A stretch of DNA of 6,819 nt, from NCBI GenBank assembly GCA_025963345.1, contig JAOPUS010000064.1, positions 1 through 6,819 of the forward strand, given 5' to 3'. This DNA comes from Blastococcus sp. GTDB lineage: Bacteria; Actinomycetota; Actinomycetes; Mycobacteriales; Geodermatophilaceae. Each line of letters opens with the position of its first letter. Position 1 is the first letter of the stretch. Positions 1 to 5,976 of this stretch are shown one piece after another. The notes beneath the pieces were generated by a model. The model was not told the origin of the DNA and did no database searches. It saw only the letters and a list, made by a program, of their open reading frames with translations. A program made the position numbers and the translations under genes.

Positions 1-155
1 CCGTTCAGGCCGAGGCCCAGGCCGCTCAGGAAGTCCGCCGCCGTCTCACCGACGGTCGTGGCGAGGATCTTGATCACCCAGAACCAGACGGTGACCTCGG
101 GAACCTTGTTGAGCAGCGTCCGCCCGAACGTCGCCTGGGAATTCGGAGTCGTCAT
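1..155 (-). CDS. COG4705-type integral membrane protein, 5' part only
   Basis: An ATG at 155-153 on the minus strand opens a frame that stays open to the window edge (51 codons). The N-terminus reads MTTPNSQATF, then LLNKVPEVTVWFWVIKI and a LATTVGETAADFLSG segment. The KVPEVT...FW.IK...TTVGETAADF pattern is what I recognise from the uncharacterised COG4705 membrane-anchored proteins, which have several transmembrane helices and often repeat this motif. The biochemical function of the family is not known to me. No good Shine-Dalgarno precedes the ATG. The gene is divergent from a two-component system and shares an 83-bp control region with it, so it is a candidate target or partner of that system. 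This is inference from position. Most of the protein lies outside the window, so length and topology cannot be judged. Confidence 0.72.
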   Translation of the reverse strand, partial: MTTPNSQATFGRTLLNKVPEVTVWFWVIKILATTVGETAADFLSGLGLGLN

Positions 156-179
156 GGGACACACGGTGACTCAGAGGAT

Positions 180-196
180 CTGAACACCGCCTGAAC
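180..196. promoter_or_regulatory. Direct repeat CTGAAC x2, candidate response-regulator operator
   Basis: CTGAAC occurs at 180-185 and again at 191-196, a period of exactly 11 bp, inside the short region between the divergent membrane gene and the response-regulator gene. OmpR/PhoB-family regulators typically bind tandem half-sites of 5-7 bp spaced about one helical turn apart, so this is a reasonable autoregulatory site able to serve both promoters. The repeat and its spacing are seen directly; binding by the adjacent regulator is inference. I could not identify convincing -10/-35 boxes for either gene in this region. Confidence 0.45.
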
Positions 197-238
197 GGTT
201 GTGGCCTCTCCCAGACCCGTCATGCACCATGGCTCGTC

Positions 239-919
239 GTGGAGACGGCCGCGGTACTCGTCGTGGAGGACGACTCCGTTCTCCGGGGGGCCGTGGCGCG
301 GGGGCTGCGGGAGGCCGGCCTGACGGTGACGACGGCCGCGGACGGGACCGGGGCCCTTGCCGCCCTCGGCCCGGGGCCCGACACGAGCTTCGCCGCGGTG
401 GTTCTCGACATCGGATTGCCCGACTCCGACGGACGCGACGTCTGCCAGGCGCTGCGGGCGCGGGGGATCGACATCCCGGTGCTGTTCCTGACCGCCCGCG
501 ACCAACTCCACGACGTCCTGGCCGGCTTCGCCGCCGGTGGCGACGACCACCTTGCCAAGCCCTTCCACGTGAGTGAGTTGCTCGCCCGGGTGCGCGCGAT
601 GGTCCGCCGCGGCGTGCCCCGACCGGTCGCGGTGCCCAGCGGGCTGCACCTGGACCCCGCCGACCACGCGTTGTCCGGTCCGGCCGGCCGGCACTCGCTG
701 ACGCCGACGGAGTTCCGGCTCCTGGCGGCGCTCATGGCGGCGGCGGGGCAGGTGGTGCGACGCCGGAACCTCGTCCTCGCCGCCTGGCCGGACGGGGCGC
801 TGGTGGCGGACAACACCCTGGACCAGTACGTGGCCCGCCTGCGCCGGAAGGTGAACGCTGTCGGGGACGAGGGCCGGCGGATCGGGACCGTCCACGGCGT
901 GGGGTACCGGTTCACGTGA
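239..919 (+). CDS. OmpR/PhoB-family response regulator
   Basis: A 226-residue cytoplasmic transcription factor. The receiver domain spans about residues 5-118. It has the acidic pair D11/D12, the phospho-acceptor D57 in VVLDIGLP, T85 in FLTA and the invariant lysine K107 in LAKPF. A linker leads to a winged-helix DNA-binding domain (about 130-226) with LTPTEFRLLAAL, a recognition-helix region DNTLDQYVARLRRKV, and the usual C-terminal IGTVHGVGYRF hairpin. It should be phosphorylated by the kinase encoded 25 bp downstream and then bind tandem DNA half-sites. The start chosen is GTG 239. The upstream ATGs at 222 and 229 are out of frame, and the next in-frame GTG (263) would delete the first beta strand. 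No Shine-Dalgarno is evident, so a leaderless or weakly initiated message is possible. Length is typical for the family. The stimulus is unknown. Confidence 0.95.
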   Translation: METAAVLVVEDDSVLRGAVARGLREAGLTVTTAADGTGALAALGPGPDTSFAAVVLDIGLPDSDGRDVCQALRARGIDIPVLFLTARDQLHDVLAGFAAGGDDHLAKPFHVSELLARVRAMVRRGVPRPVAVPSGLHLDPADHALSGPAGRHSLTPTEFRLLAALMAAAGQVVRRRNLVLAAWPDGALVADNTLDQYVARLRRKVNAVGDEGRRIGTVHGVGYRFT

Positions 920-944
920 CGCCGACCCCGCTCGCGGGTCGACG

Positions 945-2285
945 GTGACATCGGGACGGAGCCTTCGGAGCAGGCTGGCCTGGTCGGCGTCGGCCGTCGT
1001 CGCGCTCTGGTTGATCGCGTTGACCGTGGGGGCGAACCTGCTGCTCATCGGGGTGCTGGGCCGGGAGGCGGACGGCGTCCTCCGCGCACGTGCCGAGGCC
1101 ACCGCAGCGACCGTGCAGGTCGGGCCGGACGGCAGGGTCGCCGTCCGCGATGTCCGTGACGACCAGGCCCTGGACGTCGGCACCTGGATCTTCACCGCTG
1201 ACGGGGCGACGGTGGAGCGTCCGCCGGGAAGTACCGCCGCGCTGGACCGGCAGGCTGCCGACCTGGCTGCTCGCGGCGCCGGGACCGCGGAGACCGGGCT
1301 GCCCGATCCGGTGCGGCTGCTCGCCCTGCCGGTCCACGAGGGCGGAACGCTGCTGGCAACCGTGGTCACCAGCACGTCGCTGGCGCCCTACCGGCAGGTG
1401 CAGCGGCTGGCGTTGGTGGGCAGCGCAGCGCTCGCGGTGGGGCTGCTCGTCGTCGTCCACCTCGTCCTGCGGGCCAGCGTGGCCCGGGCCCTGCGCCCGG
1501 TGCAGCAGATGAGCGCCCAGGCCGGCCGGTGGAGCGCAGAGGACGTGGACCGCCGCTTCGGGCCCGCACCGCGGCCGGCCGAGCTCCACGACCTCGCGCA
1601 CACCCTCGACGGCCTGCTGGATCGGCTGGCCGCGGTGCTCCGCCGGGAGCGGCAGCTCTCCGACGAACTCAGCCACGAGCTGCGCACGCCACTGGCCCGC
1701 ATCCAGGCGGAGGTGGATCTGCTGGGGTCGCGGCCGCGGAGCGGGGCGGAGCGCGCTGCGGCGCTCGCCACGATCGACGAGGCGGCCGGGTCGATGGGCG
1801 ACATCCTCGAGACGCTGATGAGTGCGGCACGCGCGGCGGGCGGCGCACCACCGGGCCGGTGTGCACCACGGGAGGTTCTGCTCCCGCTCGCGGCCGGCAT
1901 GCAGGCGCGCCGGCCGGATGTCGAGCTCAGGGTGGACGTGCCCGGGGAGCTCACGGTGGGGGTGGACGGAACCCTGCTGGAGCGGGCGGTCTCACCGGTT
2001 CTGGAGAACGCCCTGCGCTATGCGGCCGGCCGGGTGACGATCACGGCCGAGCCGGCGCCCTCCGGGGTCCGCCTGCGGATCTCCGACGACGGTCCCGGTG
2101 TCCCTGCCGGCGCTCGAGGACTGGTGTTCGAGCCGGGGTGGCGTGGCGACCCGGTGGACGGCCACGACGGCGCCGGCCTCGGTCTGGCGCTCGCCCGTCG
2201 GCTGGTCGCTGCTGCCGGGGGTGAGCTGGGCGTCGAGGAGACGATGGGCGGAGCGGTCTTCGTCCTGGACCTGCCGCCCGGGTGA
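945..2285 (+). CDS. Two-component sensor histidine kinase (HisKA type)
   Basis: A 446-residue membrane kinase and the partner of the preceding response regulator, 25 bp upstream on the same strand. A short basic N-terminus leads to transmembrane helix 1 (about 12-37), an extracytoplasmic sensor region of about 115 residues (38-154) with no domain I recognise, then transmembrane helix 2 (about 155-176). A HAMP-like segment (177-232) with the RALRPVQQM signature follows. The HisKA dimerisation domain has phospho-acceptor H244 in SHELRTPL. The ATPase domain has the N box around N355 (LENALRYA), the G1 box DDGPGV (381-386) and the G2 box GAGLGLALARRL (409-420). All catalytic motifs look intact. 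The start is GTG 945, with no clear ribosome site in the short gap after the regulator stop. The next clear structure downstream is a strong stem-loop 15 bp after the stop codon. Confidence 0.95.
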   Translation: MTSGRSLRSRLAWSASAVVALWLIALTVGANLLLIGVLGREADGVLRARAEATAATVQVGPDGRVAVRDVRDDQALDVGTWIFTADGATVERPPGSTAALDRQAADLAARGAGTAETGLPDPVRLLALPVHEGGTLLATVVTSTSLAPYRQVQRLALVGSAALAVGLLVVVHLVLRASVARALRPVQQMSAQAGRWSAEDVDRRFGPAPRPAELHDLAHTLDGLLDRLAAVLRRERQLSDELSHELRTPLARIQAEVDLLGSRPRSGAERAAALATIDEAAGSMGDILETLMSAARAAGGAPPGRCAPREVLLPLAAGMQARRPDVELRVDVPGELTVGVDGTLLERAVSPVLENALRYAAGRVTITAEPAPSGVRLRISDDGPGVPAGARGLVFEPGWRGDPVDGHDGAGLGLALARRLVAAAGGELGVEETMGGAVFVLDLPPG

Positions 2286-2299
2286 TCCGACGGGTTGCC

Positions 2300-2333
2300 C
2301 GTCCCGGTGACGCCGCCAGGCGTCACCGGGACG
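2300..2333. terminator. Bidirectional stem-loop between convergent genes
   Basis: A perfect 15-bp inverted repeat: 2300-2314 (CGTCCCGGTGACGCC) pairs base for base with 2319-2333 across a 4-nt GCCA loop. It lies between the kinase stop (2285) and the stop of the convergent nucleotidyltransferase gene (2338), so it can terminate both. There is no T-run on either strand, which is common for terminators in high-GC actinobacteria. Confidence 0.82.
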
Positions 2334-2337
2334 AGGC

Positions 2338-3153
2338 TCAGCCGGCTTCGGCGGCCAGCGGCTGCAGGAGCGGGGGACCCCAGAACAGGGCGTTGGCGCG
2401 CTCGAGGTCGCGCTCGAAGTCGACCTCCACCGCGGAGAACGCGGAGATGTCGAGCGGGCGGAACCGGAGGCCCTCCAGCTCGATCGCGGTCTCGATCGCG
2501 CGCTCGAAGTAGTCCTGGTCGCCGCAGGCGTCCAGGTGCGCGATCAGGGCCGCCTTGTCCTCGCTGGAGACGTAGTTGATCCCGACGGCCTCGCCGAGCC
2601 CGCCGACGACGGTCTTGGACAGCTCGCGGATGTACCCGTTGCCGTCGAGGGTGTACTTGATCTCCTCGTCGGCGACGGTCTCGGTGTCGACGCAGATGAA
2701 GCTCTCGTCGGCCCGCACCCAGCTCATGACGTGCTCCAGGACGGCGGGGTCGAAGACGACGTCACCGTTCATCCAGAGCACGCCGCCGTCCCGGCTGTTC
2801 GACAGTCCGCGCCAGAGACTCTTCGACGTGTTGGTGCTCGCGAAGTGCGGGTTGTAGGCAAAGCGCACGTCCGGCGAGGCCGCCATCAGCAGGTCGCTGC
2901 TGAACCCGACGACGACGGTGATGTCGGTGTCGGCGCCGAAGGACTCACGCAGCGCGTCGAGCTGGCGCCGCTGGATGGTGCGCCCGTCGCGCAGCGGCGT
3001 GAGCGGCTTGGGGGTGGACCGCCCGAGGCGGGTGCCCATGCCGGCTGCCAAGATCACCGCCTGGACCGGGGGATGCAGGTGCCGTGGCGCCGCGGTGCGG
3101 GCCAGATCTCGCGGAGAGCTCGTCAGGGCTCGGTCGGTGGTCCGCACGTTCAT
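2338..3153 (-). CDS. LicC-like sugar/choline-phosphate nucleotidyltransferase
   Basis: A 271-residue enzyme with the Rossmann-like nucleotidyltransferase fold. After a non-conserved leader of about 30 residues comes VQAVILAAGMGTRLGRSTPKPL: the glycine-rich NTP loop (GMGTR, 38-42) and the lysine K49. It is followed by the NPHF...TSKSLWRGL segment (101-117), the metal-binding GD at 130-131 in WMNGDVVFD, and a C-terminal EVDFERDLERA (243-253) resembling the second metal-binding aspartate motif of LicC-type enzymes. The family transfers a nucleotide, usually CMP from CTP, to a phosphorylated alcohol or sugar. The exact substrate here (phosphocholine, glycerol-3-phosphate, a polyol or a sugar phosphate) cannot be read from the sequence. 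The ATG at 3153 is preceded by a purine-rich GGAAAGGGG and overlaps by ATGA the stop of the upstream glycerophosphotransferase gene, so the two are translationally coupled. The true start could be up to about 25 residues later. Confidence 0.86.
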   Translation of the reverse strand: MNVRTTDRALTSSPRDLARTAAPRHLHPPVQAVILAAGMGTRLGRSTPKPLTPLRDGRTIQRRQLDALRESFGADTDITVVVGFSSDLLMAASPDVRFAYNPHFASTNTSKSLWRGLSNSRDGGVLWMNGDVVFDPAVLEHVMSWVRADESFICVDTETVADEEIKYTLDGNGYIRELSKTVVGGLGEAVGINYVSSEDKAALIAHLDACGDQDYFERAIETAIELEGLRFRPLDISAFSAVEVDFERDLERANALFWGPPLLQPLAAEAG

Positions 3154-4262
3154 CCCCTTTCCATGGTGGATCGCCCGGCGGAGTCGCCGGGCGGGAAGAG
3201 CAGGTCGAGCACGCGGTCGGTCGCGTGCCCGTCTTCGAGCGAGCAGAAGGTGTCCCGGAAACGGACGTACCGGTCTGCCAGTTCCGAGGCGGCGACGTCT
3301 CTGTCGGCGATCGCCTCGACGAGTTCCTCGCTGGTGCGGACGAGCGGGCCGGGGGCCACTTCGGCGAAATCGAAGTAGAAGCCACGCAGGTCATCGCGGT
3401 AGTGCTCGAGGTCGTAGGTGTAGAAGACCATGGGTTTGCCCGTTACGGCAAAGTCGAACATGGCCGAGGAGTAGTCGGTCACCAGCATATCGGCCGCCAG
3501 GTAGAGCTCGGCTGATTCGGGCCGATCGGACACGTCGATCACCGGAGCGCCCGGCGGGACGGCGATCCGGCCGGCCACCATGCTGTGCAGTCGGGTCAGC
3601 AGGACGTGGTCCGCGCCGAGCCGATCGGCGAAGGCGGTGAGGTCGATCGGGACGTCGAAGTCGCGTCCGCCGGTCGTGTCGAACACGAGGTCGTCGCGCC
3701 AGGTCGGGGCATAGAGGACGGCGGTGGTGCCGTCGGGGATGCCGAGTTCGGCGCGCACCCGCGCCCGCACGTCGTCCCTGTCCGGGCTGCTCAGGACGTC
3801 GTTGCGCGGGTACCCGGTCTCGTGGACGGGGCCGCCGAAGCCGAATGCGTGCCGCAGGCGCTCGGTGCTCGGCGGGTTGGGCGAGAGCAGCATGTCCCAG
3901 CGGGCGACGTCCTTGTCCGCGTTGTCCAGCCACCCCGGGCGGACGGGGCGGACGTCGTGGTGGATCCGCTTCAGCGGAGTGCCGTGCCAGGTCTGCAGGT
4001 AGGTAGTGCCCGGACTCTTGGTCCACGGAATCGACATGCAGTCGTTGGCGACGACGACGTCGGCGGACGCCAGGACGGCCGCGGCCTCCGGCGTTCCGTA
4101 GAGAACGGTCTCCACACCGGACGGGAACGTGTCCTGGGTCTTCGCGGTGCACAGCCACGTGTGCGAGAGGTCGAGGTCGTCGCGGGCGAGCAGTGCCTCG
4201 TAGATCGCCCGCGGGTTGTCGGCGAACACGCCACGGAAGGTGAAGTACACGACCTTCACCAC
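3150..4262 (-). CDS. CDP-glycerol glycerophosphotransferase (TagB/TagF-like)
   Basis: A 370-residue protein matching the single-domain CDP-glycerol:poly(glycerophosphate) glycerophosphotransferase family (COG1887, Glyphos_transf), which moves glycerol-phosphate-type units from a CDP carrier onto teichoic-acid-like or capsular polymers at the inner membrane face. Hallmarks: VYFTFRGVFADNPRAIYEALLA at the N-terminus, LQTWHGTPLKRI (89-100, H93), GYPRND (150-155), YAPTWRD (184-190), LTRLHSM with H226, and SDRPESAELYLAADMLVTDYSSAMFDF (246-271) with the TDYSS nucleotide-phosphate site. These are followed by GKPMVFY and a C-terminal LEDGHATDRVLDLLF. Length fits TagB rather than the longer two-domain TagF. 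No transmembrane segment is seen; these enzymes are peripheral. The start is GTG 4262 (or GTG 4259). The frame is open far upstream but has no family similarity there. It is the first gene of a two-gene operon with the overlapping nucleotidyltransferase. The acceptor polymer is unknown. Confidence 0.9.
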   Translation of the reverse strand: MVKVVYFTFRGVFADNPRAIYEALLARDDLDLSHTWLCTAKTQDTFPSGVETVLYGTPEAAAVLASADVVVANDCMSIPWTKSPGTTYLQTWHGTPLKRIHHDVRPVRPGWLDNADKDVARWDMLLSPNPPSTERLRHAFGFGGPVHETGYPRNDVLSSPDRDDVRARVRAELGIPDGTTAVLYAPTWRDDLVFDTTGGRDFDVPIDLTAFADRLGADHVLLTRLHSMVAGRIAVPPGAPVIDVSDRPESAELYLAADMLVTDYSSAMFDFAVTGKPMVFYTYDLEHYRDDLRGFYFDFAEVAPGPLVRTSEELVEAIADRDVAASELADRYVRFRDTFCSLEDGHATDRVLDLLFPPGDSAGRSTMERG

Positions 4263-4516
4263 TGCGGGCCCCCCGCGGGGAGGGGCTGGACGCCCGGCGC
4301 GTGCGGCATCGCGTTCCCCCTCTTGTCGGCCGTGGGCAGTGCGGATCTCGGTCGTTCCAGTTCCGGAGTGACCTTGACCAGAAGTACACGGGGTACCGCG
4401 GCTCCAGCGCAATGCCTGCCTTGTTCCAGCTCGGCAACGTTCTGTGAGGTCGCCCCGACGCGGCGTTCCGGTTGCCCCCGGGGGGGTGATCCGGGCCGCG
4501 ACGGAGCCCACCCGAA

Positions 4517-4530
4517 TGACATCGATGTCA
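4517..4530. promoter_or_regulatory. Perfect 14-bp palindrome TGACATCGATGTCA, candidate operator
   Basis: The sequence equals its own reverse complement over 14 bases, in a noncoding region with lower G+C than its surroundings. Symmetry without a spacer suggests a dimeric helix-turn-helix repressor site. It lies about 160 bp upstream of the M23 start and about 255 bp upstream of the minus-strand glycerophosphotransferase start, so either gene could be the target. I cannot assign the regulator. Confidence 0.4.
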
Positions 4531-4602
4531 GTAACGGCTGTGACTGGGGTGGCCTGTGAGGCGGGTCGCACGGCGTGTCCCGGACAACGCGCCGCACGCC
4601 GG

Positions 4603-4622
4603 GTCACGGAAGCGTCACGGAA
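4603..4622 (+). promoter_or_regulatory. GTCACGGAA tandem repeat, MtrA-like site
   Basis: GTCACGGAA occurs at 4603-4611 and again at 4614-4622, a period of 11 bp. It lies just upstream of a TATATC -10-like box and overlaps the expected -35 position of the M23 gene. Known MtrA binding sites in actinobacteria are tandem GTnAC-type half-sites about one helical turn apart, and M23/NlpC peptidoglycan hydrolases are established MtrA targets in corynebacteria and streptomycetes. The repeat is seen directly; identity of the binder is inference. A looser pair, GTAAC (4531-4535) and GTGAC (4540-4544), lies further upstream. Confidence 0.5.
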
Positions 4623-4628
4623 TGTTTG

Positions 4629-4634
4629 TATATC
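4629..4634 (+). promoter_or_regulatory. Putative -10 box of the M23 gene (TATATC)
   Basis: TATATC sits in a short AT-rich patch in otherwise GC-rich DNA, about 44 bp before the ATG. It would give a start point near 4641 and a leader of roughly 37 nt. No good -35 hexamer is present at 17 bp; that position is occupied by the GTCACGGAA repeat, which fits an activator-dependent promoter. Confidence 0.4.
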
Positions 4635-4677
4635 GCACAGCCGAATCGGGTCTCTTCCCCACCAGACAGGCAGGTGT

Positions 4678-5442
4678 ATGGACGCACGTATCGGCCAGGA
4701 GCCCACGACCGAGCTCCTGACTGCGGTCCGTCCCGCCCGTCGCCACGGCTCCGCCCGGCGGCCCCGCCGCTCGGCTTCCCGTCGTCCCGCCCTGCTGCTG
4801 AGCGCGCTGCTCGCCGGCGGGGTCGCGGCGGCTGTCTTCGGTGTGAACGGCGCGACGGTGGCGTCGGCGGACGGGACCTCCGTCCTCGCCGCCCAGGAGG
4901 CGCTGCTGACCAGCGACGAGGGTGTCGAACTGCTGCCACAGGCCTCGATCACCGTCGCCGAGGCCCAGGCCCGGCTGCAGGAGGTGGCCGCCTCTCGCGC
5001 CGCGCGTGCCGAGGCCGAGGCACAGGCCCGGGAGGACGCCAGGCCCAAGTTCGTGATGCCGATCAACGGCGCCCGCATGACCAGTTGCTTCTGCTCGCGG
5101 TGGGGGACGTTCCACTGGGGCATCGACCTCGCGGCGCCGATGCGCACGCCCGAGTACACGGCCGGGGACGGCGTGGTGCTGCGCGCCGGGGCGGCCAGCG
5201 GCTTCGGCCTGGCGGTCTACATCCTCCACGAGGACGGCGACGTCACCGTCTACGGCCACATGGACGAGATCCTGGTGAAGCCAGGGGAGTACGTGGAGGC
5301 CGGCGAGAAGATTGCGCTCCTCGGTAACCGCGGCCAGTCGACCGGGCCGCACCTGCACTTCGAGGTGCACCAGGGCGGCGAGGAAGGCAAGCGGATCGAC
5401 CCCGTTGCCTGGCTGAAGGCACGCGGGGTATCGATCCCCTGA
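4678..5442 (+). CDS. Secreted M23-family (LytM-type) peptidoglycan endopeptidase
   Basis: A 254-residue exported zinc metallopeptidase expected to cut peptide cross-bridges of the cell wall. A long Arg-rich n-region (about 20-36) precedes a hydrophobic segment (38-57) and a likely signal peptidase site after ASA64. Residues 92-120 form an Ala/Glu/Arg-rich helix, probably a short coiled coil. The M23 domain covers about 124-248, with zinc ligands H146 and D150 in HWGID, H194 in YGHMD, and H225/H227 in GPHLHFEV. All metal and catalytic residues are present, so activity is likely. Unusually, the usual glycine positions before RWG are cysteines (C137-F-C139). SRRPALLL near the hydrophobic core weakly resembles a Tat signal, but a Sec signal is equally possible. 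The ATG at 4678 is chosen because it gives a normal signal peptide. The frame extends further upstream but over promoter-like sequence. The ribosome site is weak (CAGG). Confidence 0.92.
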   Translation: MDARIGQEPTTELLTAVRPARRHGSARRPRRSASRRPALLLSALLAGGVAAAVFGVNGATVASADGTSVLAAQEALLTSDEGVELLPQASITVAEAQARLQEVAASRAARAEAEAQAREDARPKFVMPINGARMTSCFCSRWGTFHWGIDLAAPMRTPEYTAGDGVVLRAGAASGFGLAVYILHEDGDVTVYGHMDEILVKPGEYVEAGEKIALLGNRGQSTGPHLHFEVHQGGEEGKRIDPVAWLKARGVSIP

Positions 5443-5466
5443 TCCGGCGGCGTGCTGGAATCGCAC

Positions 5467-5488
5467 GTGAGCGAGCTTGCGAGCTCAC
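5467..5488. repeat. Small inverted/direct repeat between M23 and AraC genes
   Basis: GTGAGC (5467-5472) and GCTCAC (5483-5488) form a 6-bp inverted repeat with a 10-nt loop, and GCGAGC is repeated directly at 5471-5476 and 5479-5484. It lies 25 bp after the M23 stop in a 100-bp gap and may act as a weak terminator or as a regulatory site for the downstream AraC-type gene. The stem is short, so a role is uncertain. Confidence 0.35.
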
Positions 5489-5542
5489 CGATGGGCACAG
5501 CAGCCTGCGAACGCGGCCGACGAGCGCCAGCGAGGAGGTGTC

Positions 5543-5956
5543 GTGAGCCGGGCGGTGGAGGAGTCCAACCGACGGCTGCTGCGCGCGCGGGACGCGATGG
5601 ACCGGCGCTACGCCGAGCCGCTCGACGTCCCGACCCTCGCCCGGATCGCACACGTGTCCGAGGCGCACTTCATCCGCACGTTCCGCGCCACGTTCGGTGA
5701 GACGCCGAACCGCTATCTGCAGCGCCGCCGGGTCGAGCGGGCGATGTTCCTGCTGCGGACAGGGGAGCGCAGCGTCACAGACATCTGCATGGACGTCGGG
5801 TTCAGCAGCCTGGGCACCTTCAGCCGGGTGTTCCGGGACATCGTGGGGGAGCCGCCGAGCGTCTACCGGCGGCGTGGGCCGCTGCCGCCGGTGCCGTCCT
5901 GCTTCGCCATGGCCTGGCTGCGACCGAGCAGTTTCGGAGAAGCACCGGGGGACTGA
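5543..5956 (+). CDS. AraC-family HTH regulator, DNA-binding domain only
   Basis: A 137-residue cytoplasmic transcription factor made essentially of one AraC/XylS DNA-binding domain with its two helix-turn-helix motifs. The first is in LDVPTLARIAHVSEAHFIRTFRATFGETPNRYLQRRRVERAMFLL (about 27-71). The second is in SVTDICMDVGFSSLGTFSRVFRDIVGEPPSVYRRR (about 77-111). The Pro-Ser-x-Tyr-Arg ending is typical. There is no N-terminal ligand-binding domain, so it may act without a small-molecule signal or depend on a partner. The start is GTG 5543, set by an AGGAGG ribosome site at 5533-5538 with 4-nt spacing. A longer in-frame start at 5477 lacks a site and would add non-conserved residues. The VOC protein gene follows after 20 bp. 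AraC-type regulator plus VOC protein is a pairing I know from other actinobacteria, so the VOC gene is its likely target. Confidence 0.9.
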   Translation: MSRAVEESNRRLLRARDAMDRRYAEPLDVPTLARIAHVSEAHFIRTFRATFGETPNRYLQRRRVERAMFLLRTGERSVTDICMDVGFSSLGTFSRVFRDIVGEPPSVYRRRGPLPPVPSCFAMAWLRPSSFGEAPGD

Positions 5957-5963
5957 GGGCCCC

Positions 5964-5969
5964 TAGCGT
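5964..5969 (+). promoter_or_regulatory. -10 box TAGCGT of a probable leaderless VOC transcript
   Basis: TAGCGT fits the actinobacterial TAnnnT -10 consensus and ends 7 nt before the ATG at 5977, the distance expected when transcription starts at the A of the start codon. There is no Shine-Dalgarno before this ATG, which agrees with a leaderless message. The gene could also be read through from the AraC-type gene. Confidence 0.5.
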
Positions 5970-5976
5970 TCGGTGC

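Larger units (their letters stand above)
4263..4677. other. 415-bp divergent intergenic region
   Basis: This region separates the minus-strand glycerophosphotransferase operon from the plus-strand M23 gene and should hold both promoters. It contains a 14-bp palindrome (4517-4530), a GTCACGGAA direct repeat (4603-4622) and a TATATC box (4629-4634). A minus-strand stretch at about 4437-4333 has coding-like composition. I see no RNA gene, and no riboswitch that I can defend. No clear promoter for the minus-strand operon was found. Confidence 0.6.

Noticed and set aside
152..2326. Several long minus-strand open frames opposite the two-component genes
   Set aside because: They are Arg/Pro/Ser-rich antisense shadows typical of high-GC DNA, with no recognisable domain. 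The plus-strand frames have complete receiver and kinase motifs.
4444..4677. Longer start for the M23 protein
   Set aside because: It would put 78 non-conserved residues before the signal peptide and make the palindrome and promoter-like repeats coding. The ATG at 4678 gives a normal exported protein.
4531..4677. c-di-AMP (ydaO/yuaA) riboswitch upstream of the M23 gene
   Set aside because: Such riboswitches often precede wall-hydrolase genes in actinobacteria, and GCCGAATCGGG looked suggestive. However, I could not align the conserved cores or the multi-helix layout, and the likely leader is only about 37 nt.
4679..4869. Certain Tat export of the M23 enzyme
   Set aside because: The SRRPALLL stretch lacks the consensus Phe and Lys positions, and many arginines in the n-region make a twin arginine likely by chance. 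Sec export is at least as likely.
4263..5159. N-terminal extension of the glycerophosphotransferase by up to 299 residues
   Set aside because: The added residues are antisense to the M23 gene and to intergenic DNA, with no family similarity. The conserved domain starts exactly at the GTG at 4262.
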